This document shows, piece by piece, positions 28,001-36,063 of a DNA stretch of 64,000 bases; within the stretch, counting starts at the first letter, position 1; each line of letters starts with the position of its first letter. The stretch covers positions 4,774,001 to 4,838,000 of the forward strand of contig NZ_JAJFZL010000001.1 in the NCBI RefSeq assembly GCF_020733635.1, in the 5' to 3' direction. A program made the translations under genes and the position numbers. The notes under the pieces are model-generated. The model saw nothing but the letters and a program-made list of their open reading frames with translations. It did no database searches and was not told where the DNA came from. This stretch comes from Nocardia spumae. Lineage in GTDB: Bacteria > Actinomycetota > Actinomycetes > Mycobacteriales > Mycobacteriaceae.

Positions 28001-29497
28001 CGCGCCCAGCGCCAGCTTTGGAAGAAGGACCCCGCGGTCCAGAACCTGCGCGCACAGGTGCTGGAACTGCTCGAGGGATTCGGCCGGGTCGCCGCCGCCA
28101 CCGAGATAGCCGATGCCCTGGTGACCAGGCTGGGCACCCGCCTGCTGGATCGAAACGACCGTCGCGCACTGGGTTTGGCCGCGGTGCGCGTGATCACCGA
28201 GGTCGAACAGTTCGTCCCCGACGAGGCGGCGATCCTGGTCGCGCAGAAACGCGAGAAGGGCCTCGATCCCGTCGTCGTCCTGGCGTTGGAGGTCGGCGAC
28301 GACACCGATCCGGATACTCCGGGTGCTCGGGCGCTCACCAATTACGCGCTGAAACTCGGTGAGGCCGCCGACGTACTGGCCCGGCACGAATCGGTCCCCA
28401 CCGCCGCGGTGGTGCTGGAGCGGCTCGTCACGGTCGAACGCCCGCTCGGCCGCTCCACCATCGACGAACGCCGCCTGGTGCAGCTGGCCGCGGCATCCTC
28501 ACGCACAGCCGCGGTCACGCCGCGCCTCGAGATCTACCCGCGTGATCTGCCGCTGGAGCGCGCGATTCGCCTCACCCAGGCCGGCCTCTACGTCCCCTCC
28601 GACCTTCCCCGCGAGAAGCAGGCGGGACTGCGCGCGGAGACCGTGTTCGAGCGAATTCTCGCCCGTTTCCCCGAACTCGTCATCCCCGGCAGCGACCGCA
28701 AACTCCCCACCCCGGAATTGACCAAGGCACTGGGCGACGCGGGGTTCGACCTGGTTGTCGCCACCAACGCCGACACCCGGGAACCGCGCTACATCCCGAA
28801 ACATCTCGACCGCGCCACCAGCTACACCGCCCACACCCCGCGCTGGTCCACGGCCACCACGTCACAGTTCGCCGACACCTACTCCGACGATCCCGATCTG
28901 GCGAAAGCCGCACGGGCCGAAGAACTTCTGTCCGGCGCCGCGATCCGCGAGGGTTTCCGCGTGCTCACCTGCCCCACCGCTCCCCCGCATTCCACGCCGG
29001 ACGCCATCCGCGAGCTGCGCGACCGGTTCGGTGCGAACCCCATCTCGGTGACCGCACTGTTCCTGGCGAATATGCACGACCTCGTGCCACCGGGCCGCAA
29101 ACCCACCTGGTCTACGATCCTGCGCGCCGATATCGCCGAGTCGGGCAGCAAAGCCGCACTGAAGTTCTCCGAATACGCCCGCACCGCGTGGGGCCGGGTC
29201 GAAAAGGAACTGGGCGACTCGATCCGCACCGACGGACCGCTGCTGTTGCACGACACCCTGCTGTTCGCCCGCTACGACGCCATGGGTGTCCTGGCCCGCC
29301 TCGCCGAGCGATCCCGCCGCGGCGCAGGAACTCTGTGGTTGCTGTGCCCACAAGCCGATCCGTCCCGCCCACCACATCTGGGCCCCACTGCCGTGCCGTA
29401 CCAATCCGCCCTCAACGAGTGGATCCCGCTACCGCAGTCGTGGACCAGCAACAAGCATCGCGCCCCCGCCACAACCGAATCAGGAGCCCAGCAATGA
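25022..29497 (+). CDS. pglW: BREX type 2 protein kinase PglW with NERD domain
   Basis: A 1,491-residue protein that opens the phage-growth-limitation (BREX-2) system. Residues 15-130 are a NERD nuclease-related domain (EVDLLVV, HLIELKDWSG). Residues about 205-480 resemble a degenerate kinase, with HRAL in place of HRD. Residues about 505-770 form a serine/threonine kinase with catalytic loop HRDIKPDN (His651-Asp653) and DFS in place of DFG. An RNA-polymerase alpha-CTD-like helix-hairpin segment follows near residue 870. The ATG at 25022 starts a good NERD N-terminus. Its stop overlaps the pglX start by four bases. In Streptomyces PglW phosphorylates proteins and is needed for resistance. Confidence 0.93.
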   Translation: MEKSRWTTVTESSFEHERRGLEAIRTRLPDVDPWLAWSNFTFTATTGHIREVDLLVVAPNGVHLIELKDWSGRLHGRNGDWVQELQRGGTRYHRSPLHLANQKSKELAGLLASHGVRVFVGNAVCLTNPNLRFELPEGDRANTHTVRELIDRLGSPVRDARHRIDMQRSRAIKNALEQIGIRRSDAEFTVGPYRLERKPFDAGATWQDYLATHTELREPARVRIYLRERGADEAQRRSVDDAARREASVLRRFTHPGVVRLELFDPSGHSAGPALIFRYHPETLHLDEYLLRFGHLLDLSDRIELVRQLAETLRSAHGARLFHRALAARSIHVLPRPGSGDAKRWGNPRLQISDWQTATQGSQGTGATMTRHAPTALSAQHLGSAADVYLAPELQAVAPDPIAMDVYGLGMLTYLLVTGKPPAGSQAELLAQFEAGKDLRPSALVDNLVPDIDLLVATATAYHPGNRVSSMNEFLDFLEVVENALTAPEEPDTEPDKDPLEAVPGDVLGGRWLVRRRLGTGSTSRALLVRDLQAEDKQRGAKAYVVLKIALSPDRTETLEREAAVLRGIRRHSGVINLVDPGVITLAGRTALVLEYVGDEQGLDNNTSRRTEETVARELRDNGRLQLGRLETYSDYLFGAVDFLEGEGVWHRDIKPDNIAIRVRPNRTRELVLIDFSLAGYPAKHADAGTDGYLDPFIGTLLRSSYDAHAERYALAVTLHEMASGELPRWGDGSVLARQLDAKEFPYPRVAAEAFDAAVREDLVAFFRKALHRDVAQRFPELKPMRDAWRKIFLDMSRSVPSRPLSDHPVLDDVDDTTPEQQRLLIAEQATRDTHLSQAGLTAASEQFLYGLGVTTVGELLDYGRTRLINAPGLGVRARREIQERVKEWAKRLGKQEPAPLTPEARKEAKAEISAAQAESTAGLMRTLSLDTLAARFVPERNNNGSNSSKVDAVARLLRIPGSGDLPELDMWPTQTAVAQTLGLTGGRVAQLLRAQRQLWKKDPAVQNLRAQVLELLEGFGRVAAATEIADALVTRLGTRLLDRNDRRALGLAAVRVITEVEQFVPDEAAILVAQKREKGLDPVVVLALEVGDDTDPDTPGARALTNYALKLGEAADVLARHESVPTAAVVLERLVTVERPLGRSTIDERRLVQLAAASSRTAAVTPRLEIYPRDLPLERAIRLTQAGLYVPSDLPREKQAGLRAETVFERILARFPELVIPGSDRKLPTPELTKALGDAGFDLVVATNADTREPRYIPKHLDRATSYTAHTPRWSTATTSQFADTYSDDPDLAKAARAEELLSGAAIREGFRVLTCPTAPPHSTPDAIRELRDRFGANPISVTALFLANMHDLVPPGRKPTWSTILRADIAESGSKAALKFSEYARTAWGRVEKELGDSIRTDGPLLLHDTLLFARYDAMGVLARLAERSRRGAGTLWLLCPQADPSRPPHLGPTAVPYQSALNEWIPLPQSWTSNKHRAPATTESGAQQ

Positions 29498-32400
29498 TCG
29501 ACCGCGCCGCCCTACTCTCCGACCTCAAGAAACAGGTCAGCGCGGCCGAAACCGATCTCCACCAGCAGTTGCGCGTGCTGGACGAGGTGAAAAGCCGCCT
29601 GCACGAAGAATATTCGACGGCATTCAAACTCAAGCGCACCGCCGCCACCGAAAGCGCCTGGCTGAAGGAACGAGTCACCCAGGTAGCGGTCGCATGGATC
29701 CTCGGCACCGTCTTCGTCCGCTTCTGCGAGGACAACGAACTCATCGCCGAGCCCTACCTCACCGGCCCCACCGACGACCGCCGCGAACTCGCCCAGGCAC
29801 GCTACGAAGCCTACGTCGAATCCGACCCCGACCCCACCTACCGCGGCTGGCTGCACCGAGCCTTCGCCGAACTCGGCGCCGGCCAAGCCGGGAAACTCCT
29901 GTTCGATCCGGCACACAACGCCCTCTACCAAGTTCCGCTCTCCCACGACGGTGCGCGGGAACTCATCGAATTCTGGCGTGAGCGGGACGAAGCCGGTTCG
30001 CTGATCCATGACTTCACCGACCCGCTCAACGATGAAGGTATCAACGGGTGGGACACTCGCTTCCTCGGTGACCTCTACCAAGATCTGTCCGAAGACATCC
30101 GCAAGAACTATGCCCTGTTGCAGACGCCGGAGTTCGTTGAAGAGTTCATACTCGACCGGACTCTCACCCCCGCGATCAGCGAATTCGGTTACGAGAGCAT
30201 CAAACTCATTGATCCGACGTGCGGGTCCGGGCACTTCGTGCTGGGTGCGTTCCGACGCCTCACCAAACTATGGGCCGAAGAACAGCCCACCAAGGACCGT
30301 CACGAACGCGTCCGGGCCGCACTCGATTCCGTACATGGCGTCGACATCAATCCCTTTGCGATCGCCATCGCTCGCTTCCGACTCCTGGTGGCGGCGATGG
30401 CGGCGGCGAACGTACGCACGCTTGCTGGCGCTGCGGGGTACGAGTGGCCCATCAAGCTCGCGGTCGGTGACTCGCTGATCAAGGCTCGGCAACTTGAGCT
30501 CTCTCTCGAAGGCGAACAGGTCGACCTGCTCGCTGAGTTCTCTTACGCCACTGAAGACGTGCAGGACTATCCGGGGATCCTGGATCCGGGGCGGTATCAC
30601 GTCGTGGTCGGGAACCCTCCGTACATCACTGTGAAGGACAAGAACCTCAATGAGATTTACCGAGGTCTGTATAACGCTTGCTCCGGCACGTACGCGCTAT
30701 CCGTCCCATTCGCACAGAGATTCTTCGAGCTAGCGAAGGCTGGCTCTTCGAACGGAGACGGATACGGCCTCGTCGGACAGATCACAGCAAACTCTTTCAT
30801 GAAGCGAGAGTTCGGCACAAAGCTGATTGAAGAATATTTCGCGAATACAGTTGAGCTCACTGAGGTCATCGATACTTCGGGAGCCTACATTCCCGGACAC
30901 GGAACACCCACGGTAATCCTTATCGGAACCCGGAGGACGGGGCGAGATCGGCGACCGACTATCCGAACAGTCCGTAGTATCCAGGGAGAACCCAAGGCAC
31001 CTGAGGATCCAGCGAAGGGCCTTGTCTGGCAGGCGATAGTGAACCAGATGTCGTCTCAGCCCGGCCCTAGCCAATGGGTTTCCGTAGACGATCTCCCCCG
31101 AGATCAATTCGCAAAGCAGCCATGGGTCCTCACCGACGGCGGGCTTGAGATGATCGAACAACTCGGGCTGTATGCAACCACCACGCTCAAGTCGGCTATC
31201 GACGTCATCGGCCGCACAACCCACACCGGCTTAGACGACGCGTACTACCTGTCACCAAGCGCCGCAAGGACACTCGGGATAGATGGCTCGTGCGTACCCG
31301 TCGTCCTGGGGGATACCGTGCGCGACTATACGATTACCCCGTCCATGTCAACCTACTTCCCATACGACGCCGATGGCGCGGCGCGCGATATCGACATCGA
31401 CGAATCACGGTTCCTGTGGCCGAACAGAATCTTGCTGCAACGTCGGGTTGACTTCGGTCATACACCGGAGCAACGAGGGCTCCGGTGGTTCGACCACAGT
31501 ATGTTCTTTCCTAAGCGGTACAGATCGCAACTTTCCATCGCCTTCGCCTTCGTCGCGACGCACAACCATTTCGTACTGGATCGGGGCGGAAAGGTGTTCA
31601 AGCAGTCCGCACCGGTGATCAAGTTGCCGGAGGGAGCAAACGAGGAGGAGCATCTGCGCCTGCTCGGACTGCTCAACAGTTCCACCGCCTGCTTCTGGCT
31701 CAAGATGGTGAGCCACAGCAAAGGCAATGCAACCGCAGCTAGTGGAATACCCGATCAACCGTGGTCATGGAACTATGAATTCACCGGCACAAAACTGGAG
31801 GAGTTTCCCCTCCCACGCGCAACTGACAGTAGGTTGGCGAGGGAGATCGACCAACTGTCTCAAGACCTTTCAGCTACGTCTCCCGCGATCGTGGTATCCG
31901 ACCAGATCCCCACAGTTACCTCGCTCCGGGCTGCCAGAAGCGAATGGGAGCGCATTCGAGGAAGGCTAGTTGCCCTACAGGAAGAGTTGGACTGGCAGGC
32001 TTATGAGATTTACGGGCTTATCGACGACCCACTAACAGCTTCCCCAGACGACCTGCCACCGATCTCCCCTTCCGAACGTGCATTCGCTATCGTGCTCGCT
32101 CAGAAGAGCGAACAGGGACTGTCCACGTCAGCTTGGTTCACGCACCACAATCACCGATTCGTTCCGATTAAAGAGATACCAGCTCATTGGCCGGACTCCT
32201 ACAAGCAGGTCGTCCAACGACGTTTGAATGCAATCGCATCAATACGAGCAATTGGAATGATCGAGCAGCCTGACTACAAACGGCGATGGGCAACCGAAGG
32301 CTGGGATGTCCTACAAGACAAGGCACTACGATCCTGGCTCCTCGACCGAATGGAGTCCCGCAATCTCTGGTTCGGCGATAACGACCAGCCTCAAATGCTC

Positions 32401-33123
32401 ACGCTCTCCCGCCTGACGGACCTCCTGGCAGCTGACGAAGACTTCGTCTCGGTCGCCGCCCTGTACTCCCCCCGCACTGACCTGGGACAGGTAGTCGCCG
32501 ACCTCATCACCGACCAACATGTCCCGTTCATCTCCGCCCTGCGCTACAAGCCCTCCGGCCTGAAGAAGCGGCAGGACTGGGAACACGTGTGGGACATGCA
32601 GCGCCAAGAGGACGCAATGCCGGATGGTTACGAGAAGAGCGAGTTCCGCAAGTCCATCCCCGTCCCCCCGAAGTACACGAATGCCGACTTCCTGCGCACA
32701 TCCTTCTGGCAGGCGCGTGGCAAACTGGACGTCCCGAAGGAACGCTTCATCTCCTACGGCTCAACCAATGTCGCCACCCCCGACCTCTACGGCTGGGCCG
32801 GCTGGGACCACCGCGAACAGGCGATGGCAATCGCGATCCACCTCGCCGAACACAGCCTGTCGACAGAGGAGATCATCCCATTCCTAGCCGGCCTGCTGGA
32901 ACTCCAACCATGGCTGGACCAGTGGCACAACGACATCGACCCAGACTTCGGCATCTCCCCAGCCGAATTCCTCAGCGGCGACCGCCGAGAACGACAGGCC
33001 GAACACGGACTGACCGACGACGACCTACGCAACTGGCGCCCCCAACTGGCCGTCCGTAGCCGTCAAGGCCCGATGAAACGCAGAGTCAAAAAGAATGCCA
33101 TTGCCGAGGGAGGAGACCGGTAA
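29494..33123 (+). CDS. pglX: BREX type 2 adenine-specific DNA methyltransferase PglX
   Basis: A 1,209-residue methyltransferase that marks host DNA in BREX. Motif I DPTCGSGHFVLG starts at Asp240 and the amino-methyltransferase motif IV NPPY at Asn374. The large C-terminal part includes the target-recognition region. The ATG at 29494 overlaps the pglW stop and follows AGGAG. Base composition changes inside the gene: the first and last parts use GC-ending codons, while roughly 30,600-32,400 has lower GC stretches and contains a TTA codon (31,231), as expected if the recognition region was exchanged. The next BREX gene, pglY, lies 12.7 kb away. Confidence 0.93.
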   Translation: MIDRAALLSDLKKQVSAAETDLHQQLRVLDEVKSRLHEEYSTAFKLKRTAATESAWLKERVTQVAVAWILGTVFVRFCEDNELIAEPYLTGPTDDRRELAQARYEAYVESDPDPTYRGWLHRAFAELGAGQAGKLLFDPAHNALYQVPLSHDGARELIEFWRERDEAGSLIHDFTDPLNDEGINGWDTRFLGDLYQDLSEDIRKNYALLQTPEFVEEFILDRTLTPAISEFGYESIKLIDPTCGSGHFVLGAFRRLTKLWAEEQPTKDRHERVRAALDSVHGVDINPFAIAIARFRLLVAAMAAANVRTLAGAAGYEWPIKLAVGDSLIKARQLELSLEGEQVDLLAEFSYATEDVQDYPGILDPGRYHVVVGNPPYITVKDKNLNEIYRGLYNACSGTYALSVPFAQRFFELAKAGSSNGDGYGLVGQITANSFMKREFGTKLIEEYFANTVELTEVIDTSGAYIPGHGTPTVILIGTRRTGRDRRPTIRTVRSIQGEPKAPEDPAKGLVWQAIVNQMSSQPGPSQWVSVDDLPRDQFAKQPWVLTDGGLEMIEQLGLYATTTLKSAIDVIGRTTHTGLDDAYYLSPSAARTLGIDGSCVPVVLGDTVRDYTITPSMSTYFPYDADGAARDIDIDESRFLWPNRILLQRRVDFGHTPEQRGLRWFDHSMFFPKRYRSQLSIAFAFVATHNHFVLDRGGKVFKQSAPVIKLPEGANEEEHLRLLGLLNSSTACFWLKMVSHSKGNATAASGIPDQPWSWNYEFTGTKLEEFPLPRATDSRLAREIDQLSQDLSATSPAIVVSDQIPTVTSLRAARSEWERIRGRLVALQEELDWQAYEIYGLIDDPLTASPDDLPPISPSERAFAIVLAQKSEQGLSTSAWFTHHNHRFVPIKEIPAHWPDSYKQVVQRRLNAIASIRAIGMIEQPDYKRRWATEGWDVLQDKALRSWLLDRMESRNLWFGDNDQPQMLTLSRLTDLLAADEDFVSVAALYSPRTDLGQVVADLITDQHVPFISALRYKPSGLKKRQDWEHVWDMQRQEDAMPDGYEKSEFRKSIPVPPKYTNADFLRTSFWQARGKLDVPKERFISYGSTNVATPDLYGWAGWDHREQAMAIAIHLAEHSLSTEEIIPFLAGLLELQPWLDQWHNDIDPDFGISPAEFLSGDRRERQAEHGLTDDDLRNWRPQLAVRSRQGPMKRRVKKNAIAEGGDR

Positions 33124-33169
33124 TAGTCGGGTTCCGCCGCTTCACATCCGGGGCATCATAGGAGAAAAA

Positions 33170-34381
33170 GTGCCACACCCCCATGATCTCATTCAAGCAC
33201 TCTCTTCCCTTCGCTCTGGACAGTTGCGCGACTTTGGACCGCCTTCTGCTGATTCAGCGGCCGTAGGTGTCGAGTTGAGCCACAGACTGGACACTACTTA
33301 CGCATTGATGGACCAGTTGCTTTACTTGGCGCTGCGCAGTCGAGGTGCGGTTGATATGCCGGTAATCGAGAAGACATTTTGGGAACTCAGTTTTTCCTAC
33401 AAAAATTTCCCATGCCGGCTGCGACATACCCGATCCGGAATCAAGCTCACAGTGCGGGTGGAGCAGGAGCATGACATGGTCGCTGCACCCGTATCCGATG
33501 CCCGCGCCAGGGAAATCGGGGCCAAGCTTGGCAGCGCAGTAAAGTACCTCCAGATCAAAGTTGTTGAACCAGGAATTGCTAAACAAAAGGCGGACAATAA
33601 TGTCCGGATTGTGAATCAGCACGACCGCTATGCCGGCTTCGTATCCTACTTCAGAGCAAAGCTAGACCAGTCGCTCGACCAGATCGAGGAATCACCTGAA
33701 TTGCCACGGTCAGCGCGAGCACAGGGAAGTGAAAGTGATCTTGAATCTGACTTAATGGAGATAGCGGGCCATATGTGGGCGGAGCGGGATCGGCGACACG
33801 AAGTCGCCTACTTAGCTACCGCGCTGCTCGCGGGCTATTTCTCGTTAGTGCAGCACCGCCTGGTACTGCTCACTGGGTTCTCGCCAGCTGCTCTTGAGAG
33901 CAATTTTTCAGTCGAGTCACTTGTCGGCAAAGAATGGTGGAGACAGTTTGAGTCGGCGGCACTTGGAAGACAGAATCCGCGTGACAACACTGCGCTCAGC
34001 GACCTGCACTACCTGGCCAAGAAATACCGCAACACACTGCTTCATGGTGGTGGCGGTCGACTGGCCGATGGAATTTTCGTGGAATGGGCGCCGGGCTACC
34101 ACACGATCGAGACCGAGCGAGGTGTCTTTAACGATCAATTCATGCTCTGGCAGCCGGCCCTTACTGTGGATGAAGCACGCGACATCACGGTGAAGATGGA
34201 TCGGATCGAAGCGTGGTTCCAAACCCTGCCGTATTTCCCGTGGGTTGAAGGGGGCTTGCCAGTCAGTTTCGCGCGGAGTGCAGTCGAGCTCGCGATGGAG
34301 CATCTAAGCAACGGAACAGCCGCGGAGTATATCGAGCGAGAAGCGATCAGGTTCGATCTGGGTGTCAATGGTGAACTGTAG
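33170..34381 (+). CDS. HEPN-type protein encoded directly behind pglX
   Basis: A 403-residue soluble protein with no family I can name. Near the C-terminal third it has YLAKKYRNTLLHGGGG, where Arg287-Asn and His292 form the R-N-x3-H motif of HEPN ribonuclease domains, in a helical context. The GTG at 33170 was chosen because AGGAG lies five bases upstream; an in-frame ATG at 33095 would overlap pglX. The gap to pglX is 46 bases in the same direction, so it can be cotranscribed with the BREX genes. It contains two TTA codons and has lower GC than its neighbours, suggesting recent acquisition. A toxin-like RNase role in abortive infection is inferred. Confidence 0.7.
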   Translation: MPHPHDLIQALSSLRSGQLRDFGPPSADSAAVGVELSHRLDTTYALMDQLLYLALRSRGAVDMPVIEKTFWELSFSYKNFPCRLRHTRSGIKLTVRVEQEHDMVAAPVSDARAREIGAKLGSAVKYLQIKVVEPGIAKQKADNNVRIVNQHDRYAGFVSYFRAKLDQSLDQIEESPELPRSARAQGSESDLESDLMEIAGHMWAERDRRHEVAYLATALLAGYFSLVQHRLVLLTGFSPAALESNFSVESLVGKEWWRQFESAALGRQNPRDNTALSDLHYLAKKYRNTLLHGGGGRLADGIFVEWAPGYHTIETERGVFNDQFMLWQPALTVDEARDITVKMDRIEAWFQTLPYFPWVEGGLPVSFARSAVELAMEHLSNGTAAEYIEREAIRFDLGVNGEL

Positions 34382-34822
34382 GTATTGCGGGTCATGAGTT
34401 TACTAACGCTTGGGTGAGGGCAGGCGAGAGGGGACGGGCCTTCCGTCGGCAAGGTGGAAGACGTCAATCACCCGTCCACTCAACCGGAAAGCCCCCGCTT
34501 GCGTCCCGGAGGCCTCCCTCAGAACGTTGGACAGGAGATCAAGCGGCTGTGGCAGCCACGGGGAGTGCCTGTTCAAATGCAATGCAATAGGGCTTGTCAT
34601 CCCGGTCGATGAATAACGACTTTGAATGTCGTACCGGTGCATCCATTTTGTCAACCAAAGCACAGGGGAGCGACATGGAAGAAGTCGAGTGGCAGCAAGA
34701 GATTCCAGTTGGTGTGAGATGCGAAACCAGCGTAATTGGGAAGGATTTCGCTTCCGCGCTAGCCGGCACACCAATGACTGTGCATATGCCAGTGAGGTTC
34801 ACCCTGAATGGTGGACAGGGGT

Positions 34823-35743
34823 TTAAGCAGCTTCGGCTGCGATTGTCAGTGACTGCTCGAAACGGACGGGACTGACGTTACCGATCGACGAGTGCCGACG
34901 GCGATTGTTGTACCAGTCCATCCAATTGTCAACCGAGGCAATAAGTTCTGTCTTCGTGGCATAGGCGTGCCGGTAGTAATGTTCGTGCTTGAAACTCGAC
35001 CACAGCGATTCGGATGCGCTGTTGTCCCAACATATTCCGGTCGCCCCCATCGACCGCCGCAGCCCGTGCCGGGCGCAGGCCAGCGTGGTCAGATGCGCGG
35101 TGAACTCACCACCGCGGTCCGAATGAAGGATCGTGCCCTCGACCCGGCCGCCGCGGGCCGCCACCGCATGGTCGATAGCGGCGGTGACCATGTCGGCACC
35201 GATGTGGTCGGCGATGCTGTAGCCCAGCACGCGACGGGTGTGCCCGTCCCGGATCGCGCAGAGGAACATGTCGCCTTCTCCGCAGGTCAGGTAGGTGACA
35301 TCGGTTGTCCATACCGCGTCGGGACGGCCCTGGTCGAACTGGCGGGACACCAGGTCCGGCGGGAACGACGCGGCCGGATCTCGCACGGTGGTTCGCACCT
35401 TGAACGTACGCGGGCTGATGCCTTCCAGCCCGATAGAGGCCATGATCTTCGCGACCGTCTTGGCCGAGACCCGCTCGCCCTGATCACGCAATTCGCCGGT
35501 GATGCGGGGCGACCCGTAAGTGCCGGCGGACTCGGCGTGGACCTCGACGATCTTTGCGGTCAGGTCGGCTCGCCGTTGCTGCCGGCCGGTGGGAAACGTT
35601 GCCGCGCAACGGTTCACCCACGCGTGGTAGCCGGATTTCGATACCCGCAGCAAGCGAGCCATGCGGCGGATCGAGAATCGTTGTCCCTCACAGCGGCTGG
35701 TGCCGGCGGTCTCGATGTCGTCGGGGCCGGCGTACTTGGCCAT
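34823..35743 (-). CDS. IS3-family transposase OrfB (integrase core)
   Basis: A 306-residue DDE transposase subunit. The N-terminal HTH_21-like part (YGSPRITGELRDQG) precedes the rve domain with TDVTYL (first Asp), HSDRGGEF (second Asp) and NSASESLWSSFK (Glu), ending in YNNRRRHSSIGNVSPVRFE. Its ATG overlaps the orfA stop by one base and its frame is -1 relative to orfA, so most product is probably made as an OrfAB fusion. All catalytic residues are present. Confidence 0.93.
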   Translation of the reverse strand: MAKYAGPDDIETAGTSRCEGQRFSIRRMARLLRVSKSGYHAWVNRCAATFPTGRQQRRADLTAKIVEVHAESAGTYGSPRITGELRDQGERVSAKTVAKIMASIGLEGISPRTFKVRTTVRDPAASFPPDLVSRQFDQGRPDAVWTTDVTYLTCGEGDMFLCAIRDGHTRRVLGYSIADHIGADMVTAAIDHAVAARGGRVEGTILHSDRGGEFTAHLTTLACARHGLRRSMGATGICWDNSASESLWSSFKHEHYYRHAYATKTELIASVDNWMDWYNNRRRHSSIGNVSPVRFEQSLTIAAEAA

Positions 35744-36063
35744 CAGTTCGAACCGGGCCGGTTCTGCTGCATCGCGGCAAAGTACGCCGAAGCTTTTTTC
35801 AGGAACGCGATGTCCTTGTCCTGCTCGGCGACCTGTTTCCGCAACCGGAGCAGCTCTTCGCGTTCCGCTGGCAACAGCGGTTTCTCACCGTGGACGGCGG
35901 CGGCGTCGAGGCGGCGGCGTTCGTCGGCGACCCAGCGCCCCAGCAGGCTTTCGTGGATGCCGAGTTCGCGGGAGACCTCGGCGACGGTGCGTCCGGAATC
36001 GATCACCCGGTGGGCGGCCTCGACCTTGTACTCGGTCGTGAACGACCGGCGTTTGCGAGACAT
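35743..36063 (-). CDS. IS3-family transposase OrfA (HTH)
   Basis: A 106-residue protein with the HTH_Tnp_1 sequence RRSFTTEYKVEAAHRVIDSG and VAEVSRELGIHESLLGRWV, followed by a leucine-zipper-like helix (EELLRLRKQVAEQDKDIAFLKKA). It binds the terminal repeats and is fused to OrfB after frameshifting at 35793-35799. Confidence 0.93.
   Translation of the reverse strand: MSRKRRSFTTEYKVEAAHRVIDSGRTVAEVSRELGIHESLLGRWVADERRRLDAAAVHGEKPLLPAEREELLRLRKQVAEQDKDIAFLKKASAYFAAMQQNRPGSN
35793..35799 (-). promoter_or_regulatory. Programmed -1 frameshift site A6G of the IS
   Basis: On the minus strand AAAAAAG lies 50 bases before the orfA stop. Slipping back one base at this heptamer continues without a stop through FELMAKYAG into orfB, the standard route to OrfAB in the IS3 family. 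Confidence 0.75.

Noticed and set aside
26615..28387. A 590-codon minus-strand frame inside pglW
   Set aside because: It mirrors the codon pattern of pglW and has no recognisable domain.
34403..34597. Minus-strand frame of about 64 residues (ends DVFHLADGRPVPSRLPSPKR) and an overlapping frame ending in FEQALPVAATAA
   Set aside because: Both have natural-looking pieces and might be remnants of one frameshifted gene, but the evidence is too weak to list.
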